Positions 37,290-44,986 of a DNA stretch of 51,096 nt are shown here, one piece after another; position 1 is the first letter of the stretch; every line of letters starts with the position of its first letter. The notes beneath the pieces were generated by a model that searched no databases, was not told the DNA's origin, and saw only the letters and a program-made list of their open reading frames with translations. The position numbers and the translations under genes are program-made. Where the stretch lies: positions 1 through 51,096 of the forward strand of contig NZ_JAPUDY010000086.1 of the NCBI RefSeq assembly GCF_027492855.1. Reading direction: 5' to 3'. This DNA is from Acidovorax sp. (GTDB lineage: Bacteria; Pseudomonadota; Gammaproteobacteria; Burkholderiales; Burkholderiaceae_C).

Positions 37290-38432
37290 TTACAGCCAGC
37301 CCGCGCGGGCCAACGAGCGTGACACCAGTTGGCTGACCAGTTGGTGCCCATAGGGGGTGGGGTGGAAGCTGTCGGAGAACGCATAGGTCTTCCACCAGTC
37401 CGCGCCGCCGGTGGCACCTGCGGGCGGCGTCATCGCCGACAAGGCCGTGGCCGTGCAGGTAGCGAAGGTGTAGCTGGGCAAGCCCTCGGCGCTCTGGCCC
37501 GTGATCGGGCAGGCCGTGTCCTTGGCATTGGTCAGCCCGAACTGTGCGGGGTTGGCCGCCTGCTCATTGAACGAGGTGTAGAAATCCACCACCACGACCT
37601 TGCTGTTGCCCTCGAAACGTTTCGCCAATTGGCCATTGAACGCCTCCATCCATGCCTTGAGCACGCCTTGCACCTGGGCAGCCGCAGCGGCCCCGGCGCT
37701 GGCCGTGACACCGCCCAGCACCTGCTGCAGGCGTGGGGTTTTGTCGATGGCGGGCATGTTCAGCACGGCCACGCGCATGGCGCCTTTGTTCAGGGCATTG
37801 GCCTCGATGGCGCCATGGAACTTGTCGGCCAGGGCCACCATGTAGGCGCCGCCCAACTGGGCCATGCCCGTGGCGCCGCCCGCGAATCCGGCAGTGACCG
37901 TGGCCGCAGGCAGCAGCGTGGTCAGCACGGCGCGGTAGGCCGCGCCGCCGTCCTTGGAGACCGCGAGATACGCGCCGATGAGGTCGGCCGCGTCGTTGCC
38001 GCCGCCGTCGATCAGCAGCAGGTCGCCCGCGTTGAAACCATCGGTCCCCGCGTCAGCCAGTTGCTTGACGATGGACACGGGCGAGGTGGGTGCCGTGAAG
38101 TTGTTGATGCGCCCGCCACCCACGGCGTAGTTGGTGCAGCCTGCTGCGGTGTTGAACGCGCTGCCGGTGAATGCGTAGCGGGGGCACAGCGTGTTGCTGA
38201 AATTGCTGGCCACCAGCTCAGGCCAGATGGGGGTGGACGATGGGCCCGTGGGCGCCGCGCCCTGCACGGTGAACTTGATGCCGAACGTGCCGCTGTCGGC
38301 AATGCTATCGCCCATGACCTTGACGGTCTTGATGGGTGCTGCCGGGGTGGTGTCGGCCCCGCCGCCTCCGCACGCCGCCAGCAGCGACGCAGCCGCCAGA
38401 GAAACCCACAATGCCTTGCGCTGGAAATTCAT
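37290..38432 (-). CDS. SGNH/GDSL esterase lipoprotein
   Basis: 380 residues with a lipobox (SLLAACGGGG). Catalytic blocks are complete: VMGDSIADSGTFG (Ser about 43), AVGGGRIN, DGGGNDAAD (GGND-type Asn) and SDSFHPTPYGHQ (His about 357, Asp three before). Likely a surface- or periplasm-anchored esterase or lipase. The SD CAGGAGTG precedes the ATG at 38432. An AGCAC-N4-GTGCT palindrome lies 37-58 bp upstream of the start. It contrasts with the neighbouring SGNH paralogue that lost these residues. Confidence 0.88.
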   Translation of the reverse strand: MNFQRKALWVSLAAASLLAACGGGGADTTPAAPIKTVKVMGDSIADSGTFGIKFTVQGAAPTGPSSTPIWPELVASNFSNTLCPRYAFTGSAFNTAAGCTNYAVGGGRINNFTAPTSPVSIVKQLADAGTDGFNAGDLLLIDGGGNDAADLIGAYLAVSKDGGAAYRAVLTTLLPAATVTAGFAGGATGMAQLGGAYMVALADKFHGAIEANALNKGAMRVAVLNMPAIDKTPRLQQVLGGVTASAGAAAAAQVQGVLKAWMEAFNGQLAKRFEGNSKVVVVDFYTSFNEQAANPAQFGLTNAKDTACPITGQSAEGLPSYTFATCTATALSAMTPPAGATGGADWWKTYAFSDSFHPTPYGHQLVSQLVSRSLARAGWL

Positions 38433-38468
38433 CGGTATTCACTCCTGCCATATCGGCCACAAAATGGA

Positions 38469-38490
38469 AAATAGCACGGCCGTGCTATTT
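38469..38490. promoter_or_regulatory. perfect 22-bp palindrome, candidate operator
   Basis: A 22-bp perfect inverted repeat centred on AGCACGGCCGTGCT with A/T flanks (AAAT.../...ATTT). It lies 37-58 bp before the GDSL esterase ATG, where a repressor site would overlap the promoter. A matching AGCACAGTCGTGCT lies upstream of fadD at 48832-48845. TetR-type fatty-acid regulators of betaproteobacteria bind sites of this general form. Confidence 0.6.
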
Positions 38491-38513
38491 GCTAATATCT
38501 TATGGCTCAAAGC

Positions 38514-38547
38514 AAAAACGCCCCACCGGGTAAATACCGGTGGGGCG
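38514..38547 (-). terminator. intrinsic terminator after the secreted alpha/beta hydrolase gene
   Basis: On the minus strand an 11-bp stem CGCCCCACCGG/CCGGTGGGGCG with a 7-nt loop is followed by TTTTT. It lies 32 bp after the hydrolase stop. Confidence 0.8.
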
Positions 38548-38578
38548 TAGGGTGCGGGTTCTAAATAAGGCGGTTTAT

Positions 38579-39877
38579 TTACTTGACTGCATCAAATACT
38601 GCACGCGCCTGCGCATGGCAGAACGGCGGCTCGTAGGTGCCGTGGTAGCTGCCGTAGTAGGTGGCGAAGGCTGCCGAGGTGGGATCGGTAGGGGCCTTGC
38701 CGCCGGGGCCAAAGGTGGCCTGCACGGCTGCATCCACATCGACCGAGGTGACGTTGGTCACGCCCCGGCTGTCAAAGTCGGCTTTCATCACGGCCTGGTG
38801 AACGGCCGGAGGCACGGTGGGGTCGCCCGCGCCGCCACACAACATGACGCGCGCCTTGGGTGTCCAGCCCAGCAGGTCGTTCTTCTTGGCCGCGAGGTAC
38901 AGCGGGTGGGTGGTGCTGGTCTGTGAGCCGGTGGTGAACGCCGACTGGAACACGGCATCACGCGCCTGGTTGGGCGTGCCTGCAGGCAGGGTGCCCGTGG
39001 TCAGCAAGGTGGTGTAGTTGAGCGTGGGGTTGGGCAGCAGGTTCTCGATGTAGCCCGAGTACGGGGCCTTGAACACGTCCTTCACGTCCGTATAGACGTT
39101 GCCATAGACCTTTTGCCAGGCTGTGACCAGATAGGGCACGAAGAACTGAACGCCCGCAATGGCATCCGGAACGCGCAGCGAGCCCGACAGGTTGTAGGGG
39201 CCCGCCAGGTGCGCGCCAGCGACCACGTTGAACTCCGTTCCGTAGTCGCGCTCAGCCGCCCGGTGCGCCGCCATCGACGAGTGCCCGCCCTGCGAGTAGC
39301 CCGTGAACATGACTTTGCCCGACAGGCTACCCCCCACGGTGGCCGCCGCGTTGCGCGCCGCACGCACCGAGTCGATGACGGTCGTGGCTTCGGAGTCTGC
39401 ATGCAGGTAGGGGTGGAAGCTGTAGCCCGACTTGGCGAAACCGAGGTAATCGGTGGCCACCACCGCATAACCCTGGGCCGCATACATGGCGATCAGCAGA
39501 AAGGTTTCGGCATCTTGCGGATTGGCCAGCGTGCGGGGCTTTTGTACGTCGGTGCCCTTGGCGTAGGCCACCAGCGGCGCCGCTGCGGTGCAACTGCCCG
39601 AGGGCACGAGCATCACGCCCGAGGCATTGGTGCTCTCGCCGCTCTTGGCGCCCGCAGTGGCGTAGTTGAGCGCCACCACCTTCACATCACATTTCGCCTT
39701 GCCGGAGATGCCCTGCAGACCGCTGCTGGAGGTGCTGGCGTCGATCTGCGCGGCCGTCAGCGTGGTCAGCACAGCGGGCGGGTCAATCAGGGAGCCACGC
39801 GCCGGGTCGTCAGAACCCCCACAGGCAACCAGCAAGACCGCCGCAGCGGCAACACAGGAAAGGCGGAAACAGTTCAT
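38579..39877 (-). CDS. secreted alpha/beta hydrolase, lipase-like lipoprotein
   Basis: 432 residues from the ATG at 39877 (SD GAGGTG). Lipobox LLVACGGSD near residue 20. The hydrolase core shows VVATDYLGFAKSG, the nucleophile elbow GYSQGGHSS and a late GAGDPTVPPAVHQ containing the acid. The layout resembles secretory lipase (LIP) or tannase-like esterases of Burkholderiales; substrate unknown. It reads toward a terminator and is followed by the GDSL esterase on the same strand. Confidence 0.85.
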   Translation of the reverse strand: MNCFRLSCVAAAAVLLVACGGSDDPARGSLIDPPAVLTTLTAAQIDASTSSSGLQGISGKAKCDVKVVALNYATAGAKSGESTNASGVMLVPSGSCTAAAPLVAYAKGTDVQKPRTLANPQDAETFLLIAMYAAQGYAVVATDYLGFAKSGYSFHPYLHADSEATTVIDSVRAARNAAATVGGSLSGKVMFTGYSQGGHSSMAAHRAAERDYGTEFNVVAGAHLAGPYNLSGSLRVPDAIAGVQFFVPYLVTAWQKVYGNVYTDVKDVFKAPYSGYIENLLPNPTLNYTTLLTTGTLPAGTPNQARDAVFQSAFTTGSQTSTTHPLYLAAKKNDLLGWTPKARVMLCGGAGDPTVPPAVHQAVMKADFDSRGVTNVTSVDVDAAVQATFGPGGKAPTDPTSAAFATYYGSYHGTYEPPFCHAQARAVFDAVK

Positions 39878-40000
39878 GGCAAGGCACCTCGCGTCAGTGA
39901 AGAACGACGCATCGTGCGCGCATCTGCGCCGCAGCATCCATTGGGGATAACGCTTGAGACCAGGCGCGAAGACGCCTTGGCGACACCCCGCCCACCCTCT

Positions 40001-40261
40001 TCAGCGCGTACCGTACCGCAGCTTCATGCCCAGGATGGCTCCGGCCAGAGCCAGCGTGATGGCGTTGGCCGCCACGATGGGCCAGGCGGCCAGGGCCAGC
40101 CCATAGGCCAGCCACAGCGCCACGCCCGCCGTGAATACGCTGTACATGCCCAAAGAGATGCCGCTCACGTCCCGCGTGCGGAAGGTGTGCAGCGCCTGGG
40201 GCACAAAACTGCAGGTGGTCAGGCAGGCAGCGGTATAGCCGATGAGTTCGTGGGTTTGCAT
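40001..40261 (-). CDS. SemiSWEET-type transporter
   Basis: 86-residue membrane protein with three helices forming one MtN3/PQ-loop triple-helix bundle. It carries the PQ motif in CSFVPQALHTFRTRDVSGIS (about 17-36), the hallmark of bacterial SemiSWEETs, which dimerise to move sugars by facilitated diffusion. No sugar-use genes are adjacent. It is 26 bp downstream of dacB on the same strand. Confidence 0.88.
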   Translation of the reverse strand: MQTHELIGYTAACLTTCSFVPQALHTFRTRDVSGISLGMYSVFTAGVALWLAYGLALAAWPIVAANAITLALAGAILGMKLRYGTR

Positions 40262-40287
40262 GGTGATACGGTCATTCGTTCATTCAT

Positions 40288-41745
40288 TCACTGGTCGCGC
40301 GCCGTCCAGTCGATGAGGCTGTCGAGCACGGGCCGCGCGGCCCCTGCGTTGGCGTGGTTGACCACGGCCACCAGCACATAGCGGCGCCCGCTGGCTGCGT
40401 GCACATAGCCCGCTATCGCCATCACATCGCGCAGGCTGCCGGTCTTGAGGTGGGCGGTGCCCGCGCGGCTCTGGCTGCGGCGCAGCGTGCCGTCCACCCC
40501 CGAGATGGGCAGCGAGGCCAGCAGCTCCGGCATGGCAGGGGATGCCCAGGCCACCTGCAACATGCGGGCCAACGCCTGCACGGTCAGGCGCGCATCGCGG
40601 CTCAGGCCCGCGCCGTTGTCCACCAGGGGCAGCTCCACGTCGCCCAGGCGGGTCTGCCACCACAGGCGCAGCACCTCGCGCGCGCCGTCGAAGGTGGCCA
40701 CGCCGTTCTTCTGCAACGCCAGGGTCAGCAACACCTGCTGGGCCATCACGTTGTTGCTGTATTTGTTCACGTCGCGCACCACCTCGGCCAGGGAGGGCGA
40801 TGTGGCCACAAACGCGGGCTTGAGGCCCGAGGGCACTTTGCCGTCGCGCACGCTGCCGGTGAGCTTGCCCCCCAGCTCGCGCCACATGCCCTCTACCGCG
40901 CGCGCGGCAAAGCCACGCGGGTCGGTGGCGGCCACGGGCCATACGCGCTCGCCGCAAGCGGCCGGGTACACGCCCTGGAAGCTCACCTTCGCCGGGTCGG
41001 CCAGTTCGGCGCGCAAGGCGCCGCGCCAGTCGCCACAGTCAGTGCCGGCCGCCGCCAGCGACACGCTGGCCTGACGCGACACACCTGCCAGGGGCGGGTC
41101 GTACTGAATGCGCGCCAGCCCGGCAGCCACGTCGGGCACGAAGGTCATCACCGACGACTTGTAGTTGATCAGCAGGGCATCGGGCGAGGCGTTGTAGGGG
41201 CGCAGCGGCTCGCCGTCAAAACGCGCCGGGTCGTGCTCCGGCACATCAAAGGCGGTGCGGTCCAGCACGATATCGCCCACAATCACCTGAATGCCCTGGC
41301 CCTGCAGGCGCCGCATCAGCAGCCACAGACGCTCCATGACCAGCTTGGGGTCGCCCTGCCCCTGGATATAGACGTTGCCGCGCAGGCTGCCGTCCTGCAC
41401 CGTGCCCTGCACATAAACCGGGGTGTTCCACACATACGCAGGGCCCAGTTGCTCCAGTGCTGCATAAGTGGTCACCAACTTCATCACCGACGCCGGGTTG
41501 ACCGGCACCTGCGCCCGGTGCGCCAGGCGCGTGGGGGGCTTGCCGCCCTGGGCGTCCATCACCACCACCGACAGGGCCTCGCGCGGCAGGCGGGCCCGGC
41601 CGAGGGCGGCTTCCACCTCGGGTGGAAGTGGGCTCGAAGCAGGTGTCTGGGCCCCCACCGCCCCCACCAGCGCGAACCACGCCACGGCCCCGCCCAACAC
41701 ATGGCGCAGCATGGTGCGGCGCCGGGGAAAAGAAACAGAAAACAT
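40288..41745 (-). CDS. dacB: D-alanyl-D-alanine carboxypeptidase/endopeptidase (PBP4)
   Basis: Periplasmic low-molecular-weight penicillin-binding protein, 485 residues. The signal peptide ends at VGAQT near residue 33. Active-site motifs: SVMK (SxxK) near residue 83, SNN (SxN) near 335 and KTG in HLKTGSLRD near 435. The large insertion between the first two motifs marks class C PBPs. It trims and cleaves peptidoglycan crosslinks. A GATAGA hexamer lies 8 bp before the ATG on the minus strand; an internal ATG (residue 12) is an alternative start. Confidence 0.95.
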   Translation of the reverse strand: MFSVSFPRRRTMLRHVLGGAVAWFALVGAVGAQTPASSPLPPEVEAALGRARLPREALSVVVMDAQGGKPPTRLAHRAQVPVNPASVMKLVTTYAALEQLGPAYVWNTPVYVQGTVQDGSLRGNVYIQGQGDPKLVMERLWLLMRRLQGQGIQVIVGDIVLDRTAFDVPEHDPARFDGEPLRPYNASPDALLINYKSSVMTFVPDVAAGLARIQYDPPLAGVSRQASVSLAAAGTDCGDWRGALRAELADPAKVSFQGVYPAACGERVWPVAATDPRGFAARAVEGMWRELGGKLTGSVRDGKVPSGLKPAFVATSPSLAEVVRDVNKYSNNVMAQQVLLTLALQKNGVATFDGAREVLRLWWQTRLGDVELPLVDNGAGLSRDARLTVQALARMLQVAWASPAMPELLASLPISGVDGTLRRSQSRAGTAHLKTGSLRDVMAIAGYVHAASGRRYVLVAVVNHANAGAARPVLDSLIDWTARDQ

Positions 41746-41798
41746 GGCGGAAGTCTATCGCCCGGCGCTGGGCCCAGGCGGGCGCTGATAATCCCCCG

Positions 41799-42812
41799 AT
41801 GCGTTTTTCTCCTCGTACCATGGGTCTGTTGGCGGCTGTCGTGACAGTCACCCTCTGGACGAGCTTCATCGTCATCGCCCGCGCCGCAGCCGAGCGCACG
41901 CTCACCCCGTTCGACATCGTCCTGCTGCGCATCACCGGCGCCAGCCTGGTGCTGCTGCCCTGGGGCTGGTGGATGGTGCGCCGCCGCCGGGCCGCGCTGG
42001 GCGCTGCGGCGCCTGCCTCCAGCCTGGCGGGTTTCTCGCCCCTGCCGCTGCGCACCACGGCCATTCTGGGCACGTTCGGCGGGCTGCTCTATGCCGTGAT
42101 GGCTTATTCGGGGTTCTTCCACGCCCCGGCCACACATGCCTCGGTGCTCATGCCCGGCAGCCTGCCGCTGTGGACGGCGCTGCTGGCCGCCTGGCTGCTG
42201 CGCGATCACATCACGCCGCTGCGTGCCGCCGGGCTGGCCCTGATCGTTGCGGGCGACCTGCTGGTGGGCGGGAGCAGCCTGCTGGCGGCTTTTTCGGGTG
42301 GCGACGTCTGGAAGGGCGACCTGCTGTTCATGCTGGCGGCAGTATCCTGGGCCACCTACAGCGTGCAGGCGCGGCGCCATGCGGTCGATGCAGTGCAGGC
42401 CACCATCGCCCTCGCCGCCTTTGCCTGCCTGGTGTATGTGCCCACTTACGCGCTGCTGATAGGGTTGGGCGCTGTCACGAGCCGCCTGGCCGTGGCACCG
42501 TGGAGCGAGATCGTCTTTCACATGGCGTTCCAGGGCGGGGGGTCGGTGGTGATCTCGGGCATCAGCTTCACCCGCATGATTCAGCACTTCGGGCCTGTGC
42601 GCTCGACCATGATCACGGCGCTGGTGCCGGGCCTGTCGGCCATGGGGGCGGTGTACTTTCTTGGGGAGCCGTTGTACTGGAATCTGGTCGCCGGGCTGCT
42701 GCTGGTGACCGCCGGTATCCTTGTGGGCGTGCTGCGCAAAAGCCAGGCCCCGGCAGCCCCCGCCAGCGCCGTGCAGCCCCAGCACCCGACAACGACACAA
42801 CCCGGCCCATGA
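41799..42812 (+). CDS. DMT-family (EamA) permease
   Basis: Inner-membrane transporter of the drug/metabolite superfamily, 337 residues with ten predicted helices in two EamA repeats (FDIVLLRITGASLVLLPWG; MIQHFGPVRSTMITALVPG). The start is the ATG at 41799, 6 bp after GATAAT, or the ATG at 41820; no SD is seen for either. Its stop overlaps the tsaB start (ATGA), so it is co-transcribed with tsaB-rimI. Substrate unknown. Confidence 0.85.
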   Translation: MRFSPRTMGLLAAVVTVTLWTSFIVIARAAAERTLTPFDIVLLRITGASLVLLPWGWWMVRRRRAALGAAAPASSLAGFSPLPLRTTAILGTFGGLLYAVMAYSGFFHAPATHASVLMPGSLPLWTALLAAWLLRDHITPLRAAGLALIVAGDLLVGGSSLLAAFSGGDVWKGDLLFMLAAVSWATYSVQARRHAVDAVQATIALAAFACLVYVPTYALLIGLGAVTSRLAVAPWSEIVFHMAFQGGGSVVISGISFTRMIQHFGPVRSTMITALVPGLSAMGAVYFLGEPLYWNLVAGLLLVTAGILVGVLRKSQAPAAPASAVQPQHPTTTQPGP

Positions 42813-43534
42813 ATCTTCTCGCCTTCGACACCAGCACCGACACCCTCTCCATCGCCGTACAACACGGCGATGGCGTGTGGCAGCACCAGGGGCCTGGCGG
42901 GGCGCAGGCCTCGGCCACGTTGATTCCGGCAGTGCGCGCCCTGATGGCGCAGGCCGATCTGTCGTTCGACGCTTTGGACGCCATCGCCTTCGGGCGCGGC
43001 CCTGGCTCGTTCACCGGCTTGCGCACCGCCTGCGCCGTGGCCCAGGGTCTGGCCTTTGGTGCACGCGGTGGCCAGGGCGTGCCTGTGCTGCCCGTAGACA
43101 CCCTGCTCGCCGTGGCCGAAGAAGCCCGCCTGCAGCACGGCTGCGCCCAGGTGGTGGCAGTGCTGGACGCGCGCATGGACGAGGTCTACCACGCGCGCTG
43201 CGAGTGGCAGGCAGCCAGCGGCCACTGGCACACCGATGCCGACTTTGGCCTGGGGGCACCCGAGTCGGTGCAGCCCCCCCAAGGCTGGACGGTGGCCGGC
43301 AATGCGCACACGCCCTACGGCGAGCGGCTGGCGCCCGGTGCCCACCATGTTTTGGCCCTGCCCACCGCCACCGCCCTGCTGCGCCTGGCGCCCGCCCTGA
43401 TCGCCGCAGGCGCCGCCGTGGCCGCCAGCGATGCCCTGCCGCGCTATATCCGCGATAAAGTGGCGCAAACCACCGCCGAGCGGGCCGCCCTGCGCGCCGC
43501 CCAGGCGGCGGCAACGCCTAAAGACCCCGCATGA
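42809..43534 (+). CDS. tsaB: tRNA threonylcarbamoyladenosine biosynthesis protein TsaB
   Basis: Scaffold partner of TsaD and TsaE in t6A37 modification of ANN-decoding tRNAs. 241 residues of the ASKHA fold: LLAFDTSTDTLSIAV at the start and AIAFGRGPGSFTGLRTACAVAQGLA near residue 55, a hallmark of TsaB. Overlaps the DMT gene upstream and rimI downstream by 4 bp each. The tsaB-rimI pairing is conserved in proteobacteria. Confidence 0.95.
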   Translation: MNLLAFDTSTDTLSIAVQHGDGVWQHQGPGGAQASATLIPAVRALMAQADLSFDALDAIAFGRGPGSFTGLRTACAVAQGLAFGARGGQGVPVLPVDTLLAVAEEARLQHGCAQVVAVLDARMDEVYHARCEWQAASGHWHTDADFGLGAPESVQPPQGWTVAGNAHTPYGERLAPGAHHVLALPTATALLRLAPALIAAGAAVAASDALPRYIRDKVAQTTAERAALRAAQAAATPKDPA

Positions 43535-44034
43535 GCGCCCTGCCCACCCCGCCCTCCTCGCCAGCCGACGACGCCAGCCACGCCCGCACCGAGGCACGTT
43601 TTGAAGCGCTCACGCTGGACCGGCTCGACGCCGTGTTGGCCGTGGAGCAGCGCGCCTACTCGCATCCCTGGACGCGTGGCAACTTCATCGACGCCATGGC
43701 CGCAGGCTACCAGGCGCAGGTGCTGCTGGCAGGCGACCACCTGCTGGGCTACTTCGTCGCGATGATGGGGGTGGACGAGGTGCACTTGCTCAACATCACC
43801 GTCACCCCTGAGTTCCAGCGCCAAGGGTGGGCGCGGGTGATGCTGGATGCGCTGGCCCTGTGGTCGCGCGGGCGCGGCGCGCAGTGGCTGTGGCTGGAGG
43901 TGCGCCTGAGCAACCTGCGCGCCCAGGCCATCTACCAGACCCACGGCTTTCGCCGCGTGGGCGACCGCAAACGCTACTACCCCGCAGACGAAGGCCAGCG
44001 CGAAGACGCCGTAGTCATGAGCCTGGGCCTGTAA
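43531..44034 (+). CDS. rimI: ribosomal protein S18-alanine N-acetyltransferase
   Basis: GNAT acetyltransferase that acetylates the N-terminal alanine of ribosomal protein S18. 167 residues with motif A in LLNITVTPEFQRQGWARVMLDAL near residue 87 (acetyl-CoA loop QRQGWA) and LEVRLSNLRAQAIYQTHGF near 127. Translationally coupled to tsaB. Confidence 0.93.
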   Translation: MSALPTPPSSPADDASHARTEARFEALTLDRLDAVLAVEQRAYSHPWTRGNFIDAMAAGYQAQVLLAGDHLLGYFVAMMGVDEVHLLNITVTPEFQRQGWARVMLDALALWSRGRGAQWLWLEVRLSNLRAQAIYQTHGFRRVGDRKRYYPADEGQREDAVVMSLGL

Positions 44035-44076
44035 TCGCCCTCCTGTCCACAACACACCGATTGCCCGACCACCCGT

Positions 44077-44826
44077 ATGAGCCTTCACCTTGATGCACGA
44101 CAGCGCGCCATGCTGCAAGAAATGGGCGTCACCGTGTGGGACCCGGCGCCTGCTGCAATGCCCACAACGCAGGCACCAGCGGCCCCTTCCGTGACGGCGG
44201 TAGCAGCACCAGCGGTGGCCCCTTCGCGCGCGCCAGACCCCGTGCGCGCAACCCCCGACACCCGTGCCGCAGCCCAAACTACTTCGGCGCCCCCGCCCAC
44301 AACAGCCCCCACCGCCCCGGCGCTGACACTGCACGCAGCGCAAGCGCTGTACCCCACGGCGGACCCCGCGCAAACGCCCGCAGACCTCGGCAGCGGCTGG
44401 CTGATCGTGGCGGAAAGCCTGGCCCCCGCCGACCCGCTGGGCGGTGACGCCGGGCGCCTGCTGGACAACATGCTGCGCGCCATGCAACTGCACAAGCACC
44501 CGCGCGTGTTCCTCGCGGCGCTGGAGCGGCCAGGGCCCGGTAGCAGCGCCCAAGCCAGTGCCGACATCCCCGCCACCTTGGCCGACACGGTGGCCACCCT
44601 GAAGCCCGCCATGGTGCTGGTGCTGGGCCATGTGGCCGCGCGCGCGGCCCTGGGCCGCACCGAGCCGCTGGGCCGCCTGCGCGCAGGGCCGCACCAACTG
44701 GCCGGGTCCCCCGCCGTCGTGACCTACGACCCGGCCTTTTTGCTGCGCTCGCAGGACACCAAGGCCGCCGCCTGGGCCGACCTGTGCCACGCCTTGGCCT
44801 TGGTGCGCAGCCACAGCGCTGTTTGA
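44077..44826 (+). CDS. degenerate family-4 uracil-DNA glycosylase-like protein
   Basis: 249 residues; an Ala/Pro-rich linker (25-90) precedes a domain aligning with family-4 UDGs, which occupy this position after rimI in relatives. Conserved elements are eroded: motif A reads VAESLAPADPLGGDAG in place of GExPGxxED-PFVG; the Fe-S cluster cysteines are absent (the only Cys is in DLCHAL near the end); and the motif TYHPAYLLR reads TYDPAFLLR with the His replaced by Asp. It is probably not a glycosylase. Codon use is normal and the frame intact, so it may have another role. Confidence 0.78.
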   Translation: MSLHLDARQRAMLQEMGVTVWDPAPAAMPTTQAPAAPSVTAVAAPAVAPSRAPDPVRATPDTRAAAQTTSAPPPTTAPTAPALTLHAAQALYPTADPAQTPADLGSGWLIVAESLAPADPLGGDAGRLLDNMLRAMQLHKHPRVFLAALERPGPGSSAQASADIPATLADTVATLKPAMVLVLGHVAARAALGRTEPLGRLRAGPHQLAGSPAVVTYDPAFLLRSQDTKAAAWADLCHALALVRSHSAV

Positions 44827-44841
44827 CACAGTGCAGTGCGA

Positions 44842-44986
44842 TAATTCAGCGCTTACTTATTTTTAACGGAGACAGCTCCTTGGAAACCTACCCGAGTTGG
44901 TAGCTTTCAGCTCCCCGGCCTGCCGTGGGGTTGAAAGCAACCCCTAATCCCCCACCGCAGACGCCAATCACAAAGGGAGTGAGCCC
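44842..44986 (+). promoter_or_regulatory. structured 5' leader of corA
   Basis: After a GATAAT -10-like hexamer (44840-44845) the leader holds successive hairpins: GGAG-ACAG-CTCC (44868-44879), CTACC-CGAGTT-GGTAG (44888-44903) and a long one closed by GCTTTCA/TGAAAGC (44903-44938) with CCCC/GGGG inside. GACGCCAAT follows (44961-44969), then the SD AAGGGAG before the ATG. No T tract follows the long hairpin, so it is not a simple terminator. This could be a magnesium-responsive leader; GACGCCAAT also occurs in M-box aptamers as I recall them, but the whole fold was not matched. Confidence 0.45.

Noticed and set aside
44903-44938. Long hairpin before corA as an intrinsic terminator of the upstream operon
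   Set aside because: No T tract follows; the hairpin is close to the corA SD and better explained as part of a leader.
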